Of a DNA stretch of 49,097 nt, positions 10,860 to 22,318 are shown one piece after another. Each line of letters opens with the position of its first letter. Within the stretch, counting starts at the first letter, position 1. The notes beneath the pieces were generated by a model. The model had not been told where the DNA came from. It saw nothing but the letters and a program-made list of their open reading frames with translations, and ran no database searches. The DNA comes from Mycoplasmataceae bacterium (GTDB taxonomy: Bacteria > Bacillota_I > Bacilli_A > Mycoplasmatales > Mycoplasmoidaceae), in the NCBI GenBank assembly GCA_031273215.1, contig JAISSF010000010.1, forward strand, positions 1-49,097. Direction: 5' to 3'. The position numbers and the translations under genes are program-made.

Positions 10860-11639
10860 ATGAATAAATTTCCACAAAGAAAGTTAGAGGTGATCGTCGC
10901 ATCTATTTGCAAAGAGAATAACATTGAGATGATTGAAAGTTCTCAAGGGTGAATTATTGAATTATTCAAGAATAACAAACACATGTTTATCTATGGCTAT
11001 AACTTCCCTAATAACAATTCTGCTGCCGCTAAAATTTGTGATGATAAATCTGGATTAAGCAAGATATTACAATACAAAAATGTTCCTACATTTAAATACG
11101 ATTTTTTTATGAGAGGTTTCTATTCTAACGAAGAAGTGGAAGCTTCATTCAAGAGAAATGGTGGCGATGTTGTGGTTAAACCAAATAATGGTACAGGAGG
11201 TAATAATGTATATCGTTGTAAAACTCTTTCAGAATTAAATTCTAACATTGATTTGATTATTTCCCAACACCAAAGTTTTGTTATCTCTAAATTTTATGAA
11301 TATGAAAATGAATATCGTGTTATTATTTGCAATAACAAGAATATGACTATCTATAAAAAACAAAGACAAAACGATTGAAAACACAATCTTGGATTAGGTG
11401 CAATCCCTAGCGAAGAAGTTGATAATGAAACTAAAAGTAAATTATCTATATTAGCTCTTAAAGCAATTGAAACAATTGGTATTAACTTCTGTTCAGTAGA
11501 TATTGCTGAACTATCTATCAATGATTATAAAATTGTAGAAATTAACGGTGGAGTAATGATAGAGAAATATAGTGAATTAAATCCACATAATGCTAAAAAG
11601 ATTTATGAAATAGCAATCAAAGAATATTTTAATCTTTAA
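10860..11639 (+). CDS. ATP-grasp ligase-like protein
   Basis: A 259-residue protein resembling RimK-type ATP-grasp enzymes, which join a carboxylate to an amine using ATP. Visible: a KSGLSKIL lid-entry region, the nucleotide-binding lysine strand DVVVKPNNGTGGNNVY, EYRVIIC, and the metal-binding C-terminal VEINGGVMIEKY. The substrate cannot be read from sequence. It ends a three-gene plus-strand unit after holA and overlaps the convergent membrane protein by 11 nt. Confidence 0.72.
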
Positions 11640-12810
11640 TTTTCTTCTTCTTATAGAACTCTACAACATTCTTTTTATTATCATAATCAATATATCCACT
11701 AATTGCTTTACAAGCTGGGAAGATAACAAGAATATTAACTACGTAAACAATTGGTAATAAAATTGTTCTAATTAGAATTCATGATTGTAAAGGTATTCCT
11801 CCACTTAATTGAGCATCAAAGTGAGGCATCAAAATAATATCTACTATTGTTTCACCAGTTGTTAATAATAAAATAACCGGAACTAAATAGAATAAGAATC
11901 CTTTATCACTGTTCTTTATATTAATATAAATATCATTTATTTTTGATTTTAAAGAAGCAATACCAAAACTATATTTAGTTTCTAAATCCAATAGTTTTTG
12001 TGCATTTTCATTTACATTAATTCCGTTAAATAAATTACTACGATATTTATTTTCATATTTACCATATAAACGGTAGTATTTAGCTTTTAAAGTTACAATT
12101 CTAAACATCTTTTTATAGTTAGTGAAATATAGAATTCAACAAATAGCTACAACTGATAAAATTGTACCAACCATAATTCCAATAACATCTAAAGTAGGTA
12201 AAGCGATCTCTAAAGAGAAGATGCTAATAGAATAAGGTTCACCATTATTCATGTAATATAAATAAACTCCACAAACTACACAAGCTAAAACAGAGAATAC
12301 AGTCATTGAGATTAGTGAAACAAACATATTGTTTTTCTTATTAGTAAGCATTAATTGTCTAATTAAACCAGCAAAGAAACCGTATGCTAAGGCAGAAATG
12401 AAATAACCATAGTGGAACATTCCCGCGGTTAAAGTAACGGTTAGAATATCGGTTGTTGCACCAATAAAGATACCTACAATTGGTCCAAATGTTAATCCAC
12501 CAATCTTAATTAAAATACCTTCAATTGTTGCTCTTCAACTTGGATAAACTCTGAAGAAAATACCCATAATTCCCGCACTTAGAGCAGTTAATAAAATAAT
12601 AATACTAATAGAGATAGAAATAACCATAGCAGTATTAGCAATTGATTTAGCATCCATCTTAGGGAAGATATGGAATACAATTCTATATCGACCGTATAAA
12701 TATATTTTTTTAGCAATTAAATATAAAAAATAAACAATAACAATTCCGAAAAACATCATAGAAACATGCTGAATATCAAAGAATTTACTAAAGGCATTAT
12801 TATTAACCAT
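11629..12810 (-). CDS. ECF-type transporter S-component-like membrane protein
   Basis: A 393-residue membrane protein with about eight hydrophobic segments. Residues around 92-125 read RATIEGILIKIGGLTFGP then GIFIGATTDIL, typical of substrate-binding S components of energy-coupling-factor vitamin transporters (folate or related). It is longer than a typical S component (~180-200 residues): a soluble loop and two more membrane segments follow, so it may be a family variant. No substrate can be assigned. It is divergent from gpmI with a shared palindromic promoter. Confidence 0.55.
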
Positions 12811-12812
12811 CT

Positions 12813-12826
12813 TTATAATATTATAA
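12813..12826. promoter_or_regulatory. Shared palindromic -10 region of two divergent genes
   Basis: A perfect 14-bp palindrome (TTATAATATTATAA) fills most of the 17 nt between the two start codons. It gives a TATAAT on the plus strand (12814-12819), 8 nt before gpmI, and one on the minus strand (12820-12825), 9 nt before the membrane protein. Both transcripts would start within a base or two of their ATG. Confidence 0.65.
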
Positions 12827-12827
12827 A

Positions 12828-14333
12828 ATGAATAAAGTAGCGTTAATCATTATGGATGGAGTTGGAATAACTGATACCACAAAAGGTAATGCCGTATACC
12901 ATGCAAATAAGCCTAATTTAGATGGATTAATTAAAGAATACCCTAATACTTTAATTGATGCTAGTTGTGAGGCTGTTGGTCTTCCTGATGGGCAAGTTGG
13001 TAATAGTGAGGTTGGACACTTAAACATCGGAGCTGGTAGAATTGTATATACTGGGTTGTCTATTATCAATAATACTATTAAAACAGGTACATTCAATAAC
13101 AATGAAGCTTTTAATGATGCAATTAACCATGCCAAAAAACATAATGGTAAACTACATTTATTTGGTTTAGTATCTCGTGGTGGTGTTCACAGTTCTTGAG
13201 AACATTTAATTTCATTAATCAACTTTGTTGGTGATAAAAACATTCCTGTAGTTTTACACACCGTTACTGATGGAAGGGATGTAAAACAACAAGCATTTCT
13301 AGAAGACTTATCTCAATTATTGCCTATCCTTAAGAAAAATAATGTGAAATTAGGTTCAATTAGTGGAAGATACTTCGCTATGGATAGAGATAAAAACTTT
13401 GATCGTGTACAAAAAGCTTATGATGCATTAGTTGGACAAGCTGAATTATCTTTCTCTAATCCAGTTGAATTTATTAAAGAGAACTATGCTAAAGGAGTTA
13501 ATGATGAATTTATCGTTCCTGCATTAAATTCTAGTTATGATAAGAACGAAGTGGCATTACAAGATAACGATAGCTTTATCTTCTTCAACTTCCGTCCAGA
13601 TAGAGCAAGAGAAATCTCTCACTTAATCTTTGATTCTAATTTATATGATTATCAAACTAAAAACAAAAAGAATAACATCTATTTTGTTACCATGATGAAA
13701 TATGACGGTATTACCCCTAGTGCTGTAGCATTTGCACCTCAACAAATTAAGAATGGTTTAGGTGAAACACTAGCTAATAATAAAGTTAGACAATTAAGAG
13801 TAGCAGAAACAGAAAAATATGCTCACGTTACTTTTTTCTTTGATGGCGGAGAAGATATTGATTATGCTTATGAAAACAAAATCATTGTAGAAAGTGCAAA
13901 AAACATTTCATATGATGAAGTTCCTCAAATGGGTGCTTATGAAATTTGTGAACATATTATTAATAAGATGGATAACAATGATGTAATCATTGCTAATTTT
14001 GCTAATGGAGATATGGTCGGTCATACCGGGAATTTTGAAGCAACTATTAAAGCAGTAGAAATTGTAGATGAGTGTATTGGTAAAATTTATGAAGCAGCTC
14101 AAATTCATGGATATACATTAATGATCACTGCTGATCACGGTAATGCTGATAAGATGCTAGATGAGAACGATGAAGTAGTGACTAGTCATACTTCTAATAA
14201 AGTACCTTTTATTGTTACAGACAAAAATATATCTTTAAAAGAAAATGGTAAATTAGCTAATGTTGCTCCTACTATGCTAAAATATATTAATGTAGATGTT
14301 CCCGATGAAATGGAAGAATCTTTGATTAATTAA
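12828..14333 (+). CDS. gpmI: 2,3-bisphosphoglycerate-independent phosphoglycerate mutase
   Basis: A 501-residue GpmI that interconverts 3- and 2-phosphoglycerate in glycolysis. Metal ligand Asp10 lies in IIMDGVG; the phosphorylated Ser60 is in [16 protein letters not shown]; the second metal site shows [12 protein letters not shown] and [12 protein letters not shown]. The length is normal. One TGA at 13198 encodes Trp in SSWEH. The end overlaps the convergent lipoprotein by 8 nt. Confidence 0.97.
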
Positions 14334-15954
14334 ATTCTATACAATTGGAAGGCACTATCTGTACAACATTATCTTTGCTTTCAACAAAACAATTATTTAA
14401 GAAATATTCGATATGGTAGCTCCCATTTTGGTCTTGAACATAATTTATATTGTCTGGACCATCTTTTCCGCGATAGAAGGACATCACTTGATATCATGGC
14501 AAATCATATTCCAAACTAGTATTTTGTACTCTTACTTTGAAAGTATTATAACCAATATGCGCTGCATCTTGTAAAAAATAAGAAGTGCCAAAATTTTCAC
14601 TAGAATATCCATCATCATGTACTCCTTTATCTTCAAAGATACCAATGTTTAAGAAATTATTAGAGGTTAGCCCAGCGCTATTAATCAACTGAAATTTACT
14701 ACTTTCAGTAAAAGGTTCTTCGTCTAACTCTAATAAATTAATTTGTTCGCAGTTACTTAATCAATATATAGGTAGATATACTCCTGTTTCTGCTCGGAAT
14801 TGTAAATCACCAAAAATTTCAGGACCAGGGTATGAATAAAAGCAATCAAATTTAAACATCTCTTCACCCAGTACAACAACCAATACACTGCAATCGTACA
14901 AACCACCTTCGCTATTATTGATTTCATCAACGGGTACTGGGATTAATTGTGAGAAATAAGTTTTATCTGGAAAATCTCGTTCAAATGCACCAAATAACTG
15001 ATATGGACTAAATATTTTAAAGTTAAAACTTGCACTCCCTAAGGAAGAAAGACTTGCAGAGATATTGCAAGTGAAAGATAAGATTGTTGAGGTATTCATA
15101 TCATATCTAAACTCATCTATATCCATCTTAAAGGTAGTTATCGGTAATGGTACTCAACTTTCAACGTTATTTTGGAGTACTTGACAAAGATAACACATGT
15201 CAGCTTTTAAAATGTTAGATATATCTACATATCGTGATATCATTTCTTCATAATCCGCTTGTTGGTCTGGCGTTGGAGTTGGTGGCAAATAAACATAATC
15301 AGTTCTATAACCAAAATATACATCTCGTCCCATATCAGCAATGCCATCGAATTTATACCCTTCATTATAAGGTTGTAATGTATTTATTTGTTCATTAGCA
15401 AAATCTCGAACATCAGGAATCGTTTTTAAATAATCACTAGGTTTAATTGTATTATCTAAACTAAATTTTAGATCTAATATATTAGAGTCTTGAAAAATAA
15501 CTTTTTTCTCAAATACATAGTTTGTTTTATTTCTCGAATGGCGAAAATCAAATCTAATATAGCATCCATTAACTTTTTTATAATCACTTAAATCAAGTTG
15601 ATCTTGGCTGATATTGAAATTAAGTTGAAATTGGTTTTGATTTGCTCTTTCACAACTAATAATCATTTTTTCCATTATGATACGCAATTTTTCATTGCCA
15701 TCGAATAATTGGTTACCATTTTCATCTAAATATGTAATTTTAGGATCTTTAAAATCTCTTAAAAAATATCCATGTAATGTTAAAACATTTTTGTCACCCG
15801 TTCCATTTATATTTACACTTTTTTCACCAGTTCAAACAATTTCAGGTTTAATAACGGAACATGATGTAATAAAAACCGAAGTGAAATATCCCCCCCCAAC
15901 AAGAGCAGCAGTAGAAATCGGAAGTAGTGTTTTTAGTAAATTTTTCTTGTTCAC
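14326..15954 (-). CDS. Phase-variable lipoprotein A
   Basis: A 542-residue predicted lipoprotein with basic N-terminus, hydrophobic core and lipobox ending at Cys32 (FITSCS). No enzyme motif is seen. It is clearly paralogous to the next gene (16015-17652): both continue after the Cys with SVIKPEI, share KKV-FQ-SNILDL-FS, and share YFSQL and WLSN blocks. The start is GTG (15954), 7 nt after a TATAAT. A run of eight G (15890-15897) encodes Gly20-22 inside the signal peptide; a one-base change would truncate the protein. The frame is open throughout, so it is ON here. Likely a surface-exposed variable antigen or adhesin; role inferred from family type. Confidence 0.85.
15890..15897 (-). repeat. 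Poly-G8 tract in lipoprotein A signal peptide
   Basis: Eight C on the plus strand (G on the coding strand) within codons 20-22 of the lipoprotein. Such runs are rare in AT-rich DNA and slip during replication, so this is a candidate ON/OFF switch. Confidence 0.85.
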
Positions 15955-15962
15955 ATTTCAAA

Positions 15963-15996
15963 TTATATCAAAAAAAAAAAAAAAAAACAATGGGAT
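15963..15996 (-). promoter_or_regulatory. Promoter of lipoprotein A with an 18-T spacer tract
   Basis: On the minus strand, TTGTTT is followed by the rest of an 18-T run plus GA (17 nt in total) and then TATAAT, 7 nt before the GTG start. The T run therefore fills the -35/-10 spacer, and changes in its length would move the two boxes apart or together. The plus-strand A run covers 15970-15987. The -35 box is weak, so its assignment is tentative. Confidence 0.65.
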
Positions 15997-16014
15997 ATTT
16001 GAATTTTTTTAATC

Positions 16015-17652
16015 CTAATTTGTCACTAAATTTTCTATAGCTTCAGATGGGATAGTTCTCTTATTGTTTGAATCAACAAAGCATTTATTTAGAAAGTATT
16101 CAATATGATATTTCCCATCAGCATCTTGAATATAATTAGAATTTTGACCATGGTAAAACATCATAACTTTATATCAAGGAATAATATGAGTACCGTCTTC
16201 ATTTTGAATTGTGCAAGTAAAATTGTTATCTCCGATATGTTCAGCATCTTCTAAGAAATATGAATTACCAAATCCACTTGGATCATCATAGTCAGTAAAT
16301 CCTTTATCCTTAAACATACCTACATTTAAGAAATTATCAGTAGTTAAATCTTCAACATTTTTTAATTGGAATTTATCTGTTGCGCTAAAAGGAGTGTCAG
16401 CAATTTGTAGTAAATTTATACTTGGTAAATTAGATAATCAATACAAGGGAATATATATTCCTAAAGCAGCTTGACTTCCAAGGTCACCAAAATAATTAGA
16501 GCCAACATAACTAAAAAATTGATCATATTTTTTATTTACAATACCACCAGCTACATATAAATCAACAGAACAATCGTATAAGGGTTGCTCTTTGTCTTCA
16601 CTATCGGCTTTTAATACAGGAACTAATTGCGAAAAATATGGTGTAATATTTTGCATTTCTTTTCGAAAAGTGCCAAAGAATTGATATGGAGAATTAATAT
16701 TGGCGTTAATATCAACAGTTCCGTTAAACAAACTCAATGCTTTTATATCAGCATGAGCACTAACTTTACAATTTAAAATTGTAGCGGTGTTCATATCATA
16801 TTGAAAATCTTCGATAGTTGCTTTAAAGTCTTTAATGGTTAAAGGAACAGAATATGTTAAAATTTGTTCAATAATTACTTTTGTGAAATAACAAATATCA
16901 GATTTGATTATGTTACTAATATCAACATACCGTTGTAACATTTCTTTATAAGCGGGCAAATCACTAGGATCTTCAGGGGGATCAACAGGATCTGTTTTAT
17001 ATCCAAAAAAAATAGGTCTGCCATATTCAACAACATCTTCGAAGCTATAACCTGAACTGTACGGTCTTAATACATTTATCGGTTGAGTAGCGAAATCTTC
17101 AACGGAAGGGATGGATTCTAAATATTCAGCAGGATCGGCTGTTTGATCAAAACTAAATGATAAATCCAGTATATTGGATGTTTGGAAAACAACTTTTTTT
17201 TCAAATGTGTAATCGATGTTTGTTTTTTTGTGTTTAAAATAGAATTTTATCTTACAAAGGTTAGCATTAATACATCTTTCAATATCATCTTGTTCGGTAA
17301 TAGCAGGGTGAAGGGGAATAAAGTTTAATGTAAATTCTTTACTATTTGTTCTTTCGACAGCAACTTCTAAGTGTTCATGAATAGTGATTAATCTTTGATC
17401 ATTTTCTAATAATTCTTGTCCATCCTGGTCTAAGAATGTAATAATAGGATCATTGAAATCTTCGGTAAAATAACCGGTTAAAGTAATGGTATTTTGATCA
17501 ACGTTAGTACCATTAATATTAACACTTTTTTCTCCAAATCAATCAATTTCAGGTTTAATAACGGAACATGAAGTAGTAGTTAACGGAAGCATACCCCCCC
17601 CAGTGGCAATTACAACTGGAGCAGAAATTTTAAGAAGTAATTTGTTTTTCAT
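16015..17652 (-). CDS. Phase-variable lipoprotein B
   Basis: A 545-residue lipoprotein paralogous to lipoprotein A along its whole length. Lipobox Cys29 (LTTTSCS). Eight G at 17594-17601 encode Gly18-20 in the signal peptide, in the same relative place as in A; the frame is open, so it is ON. Starts at ATG 17652, 12 nt after the cls stop, with TATAAT at 17663-17668. Shared blocks with A include SVIKPEI, GEKSVNINGT and INSPYQFFGTF-like segments. Function unknown; probably surface-exposed. Confidence 0.85.
17594..17601 (-). repeat. Poly-G8 tract in lipoprotein B signal peptide
   Basis: Eight C on the plus strand, encoding three Gly before the lipobox. Same length and location as in lipoprotein A; a candidate slippage switch. 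Confidence 0.85.
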
Positions 17653-17662
17653 GATATTAATT

Positions 17663-17668
17663 ATTATA
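17663..17668 (-). promoter_or_regulatory. -10 box for lipoprotein B
   Basis: TATAAT on the minus strand, overlapping the cls stop codon, 10 nt before the ATG. A TTACAA lies 16 nt upstream as possible -35. Unlike lipoprotein A, there is no long homopolymer in the spacer. Confidence 0.5.
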
Positions 17669-19193
17669 CAAGCGGCTTATATATTTGTAATAATTGGTGA
17701 CCAACTCTTTTTCTAAGCGGAACGTATTTCTTGATAAAAGCTTTATCTACTTTTAATGAGTATTTTTCATAGCTATCGTAGATATCTTTTAGTTCACCAG
17801 CAAATTCTTTGTCTTTAAATAATATTGAGTTTTCAAAGTTAATCATTAAAGATCTGTGGTCTAAGTTACTCGACCCGAAAAAACACAACTCCTCATCCGC
17901 AATGATGAATTTAGTATGTACAAACATATTAAACTCATATACTTCAATATTGTTCTTAATTCAATCAGCGTATAAATATCTGTTTATTAACAAAGAGTAG
18001 TTTTTATCGCTATTCCTGTGAGGTAAAATAATTTTAATTTTAACCCCTCTTCAAGCAGCAATCTTTAAAGCTTGTACAATTTCATTAGTAGGCAATAAGA
18101 ATGGATTAACTATAGTGATAGATTTCTTGGCAGTATTAATAATGGAAAGCACCGAGAAGTTAATGTTATCATATTTGCAATCTGGATAGCCAAGTACTAA
18201 CTGCGTTGATGAACCATTGTCTTTGTTTTCAATAGCTTTTCTAAACTTTAATTGTTTTTTAACTTCTTCACTAGCATTTGTATATTTTTTAAAGTTATAA
18301 ATAAATGTATCAATTAATGAATTGATAATCTTTCCAGTAATAATATAGTTAATATCGAAGAAAATATTTCTATTAGTATTAATTTGTAAATACTCTTCAG
18401 TGATATTAGAAGAACCATAGAAGCATACTTTAGAATCGACAATCAACATCTTTTGGTGACTTCTGAAGTTAATTGATGATTTTATAGGGATTCATCTATT
18501 ATAGTTGAATACAGCTACATGTACACCGGCCTTGTCAAGCATTCTAATAACCTTAGAATTGAATTTTCTATATGAACCAGCCCAATCATATACAAAATAT
18601 ACTTTTACCCCTTGTTTAGCCTTCTTAGCCATTTCATTTGCTAAAGTGTAGAAAAATACACTTTTCTTAATTACATATGTTTGAATGTAAATTGTTTCTT
18701 TAGCACTTCTTACTAAATCAATATATTGTTTAAGAATATCATTGTTATTTTTAATAATATCTATTTTAGTATCTGTATAGATAGGGGAGTGCATTGTATT
18801 AAAGTTTAATTTGTAGGCATTCCATTTGGTTTCATTTTTAATAATCTTTTTACTTTCTTCAACATCTTTAATATCCACATTTCCAAATACATTTTCATAT
18901 TCATTGTAATCTTTCTTCTTAAAAGGGATTACACCAAAAAAGAAGAATAGAATCAAACCGACAATAGGTAACAAGATAATAACAAACAATCAACAAGCTT
19001 TAACTGTATCTGTTCTTACTTTAGAAACTAGAATAATAAAACCACAAGCTAAATTTAAGAAATATGAAACTATTAAAATAGCAATTAAATAACGCGGGAT
19101 GTTTATATCTGCTAATAAGAAGCCTATTCCAACAAGTAAACCCGCCATTAGGATACCAAAAAATGTAGATGTTAGTGTTTTTTTGTTATTCAT
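17664..19193 (-). CDS. cls: Cardiolipin synthase-like phospholipase D family protein
   Basis: A 509-residue membrane enzyme expected to condense phosphatidylglycerol molecules into cardiolipin. Two or three N-terminal membrane segments (about 8-90) precede two HKD motifs: HQKMLIVD at residue 246 and HTKFIIADE at residue 426, both followed by FYGSSN or FFGSSN. The full frame needs four TGA codons read as Trp. It overlaps the parE stop by one base (TAATG), so they are co-transcribed. Confidence 0.93.
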
Positions 19194-21097
19194 TATTCGC
19201 TTTGAAGGGTGAAATCAATATTATTATCGATTCAAGTTTTTCTAATAGCGGAGTTATCTCCCATTAATTCAGTTACTCTTCTTTCAGCCAAAGCAGCATC
19301 TTCGATTGATACTCTAATTAATTGTCTACTAGCTTTATCCATCGTAGTTTCCTTTAATTGTTCAGAATTCATTTCACCTAAACCCTTATATCTTTGGATT
19401 GTATGGTTAGCGGTTTTATTTTTTAACTCTTCTAATTCTTCTTCATCTCATATGTACACAGATTTCTTTGAATTATTATTAGTAAATTTATACAAAGGAG
19501 GCATAGCAATATATACATGTCCAGATTCAATCATTGGTTTCATAAATCTATAGAAGAACGTTAATAATAATACTTGAATGTGTGAGCCATCAACATCGGC
19601 ATCAGTCATAATAATGATTTTATCATATTTTATATTTGCAATATTGAAATCATTACTAATACCAGTTCCACAACAAGCAATGATAGTTACAATTTCTTCG
19701 TTAGTTAATAAATCTTTTAATTTAGCTTTCTCTACGTTAATAACTTTACCTCTAAGTGGGAGGATTGCTTGGTGAACTTTATCACGTGCTAATTTAGCAG
19801 TACCACCGGCAGAATCACCCTCTACTAAGAATAGTTCATTGTTAGCATAATCTTTAGACTGAGCAGGAGTTAGTTTAGAAGATTTGATTGATCCTAGTTT
19901 ATTTACATTTTTTAACGCTTTAACATCTTGTCTTGCTTTTCTCGCAGCAATTCGTGCATCACGGCTAGTTAAAGCTTTTTGAATAATCTTTTCAGCAAAC
20001 TTTTTGTTTTGTTCCATTCAATACATGAATTTATCATAGAATACATCACTAACAGCGGTTTTAGCTTCTGGTGTAAATAGTTTGTTCTTTGTTTGTCCTT
20101 CATATTGAATTAGTTTTTCAGGAACTCTTACTGAAATAACAGCAGTTAATCCTTCTCTAACATCATCACCTTCAAAGTTTTTATCTCTTTCTTTTAATAA
20201 CTCTCATTTACGAGCACAGTAGTTAATAACTTCGGTTAAAGCGGTTTTAAAAGATGTTTCATGACTACCACCTTCTCTAGTTTTAACTGAGTTAGCGAAA
20301 GAAATGATGATTTCACTATTGCTAGTTGTGTATTGTAAAGCCACTTCCACTTCTATTTGGTGTGATTTACCTTCAAAGTAAGCGACATTGTTAATAGCAG
20401 ATTTGCCATCATTAATGAATTCTACATATTCACCAATTCCAGTTTTAGATTCAAATGTTTTATGAGTATCAGTATTTTCATCATTAAAAACAATTTTTAA
20501 ATTTTTATATAAATAACTAGATTCACGAATACGTTCTTCAACGATAGAAGGGTTGAATCTTAATTCCTTAAAGATTTTAGTATCAGGCATAAAATGAACT
20601 GTTGTTCCTGTTTTAAAACTCTTACCAATAGTTTGTAATGGTTGAACAATCTTTCCACCATCTTCATACTTAGATTGAGATAATAAACCATCTCTACTAA
20701 CTTCAACAACCATCCAAGAACTTAATGCATTTACTACAGAAGCACCCACACCATGTAAACCACCAGAAGATTTATAAGCAGAGTCATCAAACTTACCACC
20801 GGCATTTAATACAGTAAATACAGTATCAACTGAACTTAATTTAGTGGTTTTATTCATACCAATAGGAATACCACGACCGTCATCAGAAACAATCACTGAA
20901 TTATCTTTTTTTAATGTAACTGTAATAGTTGAAGCATTACCAGATAATACTTCATCTACGGAGTTATCGAAAATTTCTCAAATTAAGTGGTGTAAACCGT
21001 TAATATCAGTTGAACCGATATACATTCCCGGTCTTTTACGAACATGTTCAAGTCCTGATAATACTTTTATATCATCATCTTTATATTGAATAGCCAT
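19193..21097 (-). CDS. parE: DNA topoisomerase IV subunit B
   Basis: A 634-residue type IIA topoisomerase B subunit: GHKL ATPase motifs ([33 protein letters not shown]), transducer, then TOPRIM with EGDSAGG and the [10 protein letters not shown] metal site. I call parE rather than gyrB because [16 protein letters not shown] and [13 protein letters not shown] match ParE from Gram-positive bacteria better than the GyrB versions. parC is not in the window. Trp-coding TGA codons occur within conserved blocks. Overlaps cls by one base. Confidence 0.9.
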
Positions 21098-21134
21098 ATA
21101 TTAATTATAACTTACTATATATATGTATAGAGAG

Positions 21135-21150
21135 ATGATTTATAAATCAT
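21135..21150. promoter_or_regulatory. 16-bp perfect palindrome upstream of thiI
   Basis: ATGATTTATAAATCAT reads the same on both strands. It ends three bases before the thiI -10 box (21154-21159), so it sits in the promoter spacer. It could be a repressor operator or chance in AT-rich DNA. Confidence 0.4.
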
Positions 21151-21153
21151 ACT

Positions 21154-21159
21154 TATAAT
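21154..21159 (+). promoter_or_regulatory. -10 box for thiI
   Basis: TATAAT, 7 nt before the thiI ATG, which predicts a leaderless transcript. Confidence 0.6.
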
Positions 21160-21166
21160 TTCTATA

Positions 21167-22318
21167 ATGATTGTTTATATTAAATATGGTGAATTAACAT
21201 TGAAGGGTAAGAACCGTCATTTATTTGTTGATAAACTACATAACAATGTTAGATACTCACTAAAACAATTTGAGGATGTTAAAATTAATAAAGGTTATGA
21301 TGCTATTATTGTAGATAACATTACTGAAGAGAATGTAGACAAGATTATTCATGTATTGCAGCAAGTTAGTGGTATCGCTTTAATCATTAAAGCTTATGAA
21401 AGCACTACCGATTTAAAAGAACTAAGTCAAGATATTGTTAAAATACTGCCTAACAAAGAAACTACATTTAAAGTTGATGCTAAAAGAACAGATAAATCAT
21501 ATAAACTAAACTCTATGGAGATTAATAAAGAGATGGGTGGATTAATTTTAGACACTTTACCTAACTACCACGTTAATGTACGCAATCCAGAAATTAGAGT
21601 TAATATTGAGATTAAGCATAATAAATCTATTTTCTATTTTGATAAGATTAAAGGTATGGGTGGATTCCCTTTAGGGATTAATGGAAAAGTATTGGTTTTA
21701 ATCTCTGGTGGTATTGATAGTCCCGTGGCTGCTAAACTATTATTAAAGAAAGGGTTTATTGTTGATTTCTTAACTTTTATTACCCCTCCTCATACTAATC
21801 CTAAAGCTTTAGAGAAAGTTAAGAAATTAGTTAAAGTGATTGCAAAAGATATTTATGAACCAAAACTATATGTTTGTAATTTTACTAACTTGCAAAACGA
21901 GCTTGCACACATGTCTATTAAAGCATATCAAATTACTTTAATGCGTAGGTATTTCTTTAGAATCGCACGTGATTTAGCGGTACAAAATAATTATCAAGCG
22001 ATTGCTACTGGAGAATCATTAGGACAAGTTGCAAGTCAAACAATTGAATCGATGACTACGATCCAAAATGCAATTGAAGGATTCTTGGTATTAAGACCAT
22101 TATTAATTCATGATAAATCAGAAATTATTGAATTGGCACAAAAATATGGAACTTATGATATTTCCATCGAACCATATATCGATTGTTGTGCTTTATTTGT
22201 ACCTAAATCTCCAGCCACTAAACCAACTATTAGAACAGCAGAGAAATTAGAAAAAGAATTGGATTTTGCTGATGAAGTTTATAAGAATATACTTAGTAAA
22301 ATTGAAACAGAAAACTAA
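21167..22318 (+). CDS. thiI: tRNA 4-thiouridine synthase ThiI
   Basis: A 383-residue ThiI that places sulfur on U8 of tRNA. N-terminal ferredoxin-like and THUMP RNA-binding domains (about 1-165) are followed by the PP-loop ATP pyrophosphatase motif SGGIDSP (180-186). There is no C-terminal rhodanese domain, as in Gram-positive enzymes, so sulfur would come from a cysteine desulfurase. The stop overlaps the convergent YhhN-like gene by 4 nt. Confidence 0.95.
   Translation: MIVYIKYGELTLKGKNRHLFVDKLHNNVRYSLKQFEDVKINKGYDAIIVDNITEENVDKIIHVLQQVSGIALIIKAYESTTDLKELSQDIVKILPNKETTFKVDAKRTDKSYKLNSMEINKEMGGLILDTLPNYHVNVRNPEIRVNIEIKHNKSIFYFDKIKGMGGFPLGINGKVLVLISGGIDSPVAAKLLLKKGFIVDFLTFITPPHTNPKALEKVKKLVKVIAKDIYEPKLYVCNFTNLQNELAHMSIKAYQITLMRRYFFRIARDLAVQNNYQAIATGESLGQVASQTIESMTTIQNAIEGFLVLRPLLIHDKSEIIELAQKYGTYDISIEPYIDCCALFVPKSPATKPTIRTAEKLEKELDFADEVYKNILSKIETEN

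Noticed and set aside
15970-15987. The A18 run as an assembly artefact
   Set aside because: It sits exactly in a promoter spacer next to a TATAAT, which is better explained by biology, although its exact length is uncertain in short reads.
19193-21097. gyrB
   Set aside because: TOPRIM-region wording ([27 protein letters not shown]) fits ParE better than GyrB.
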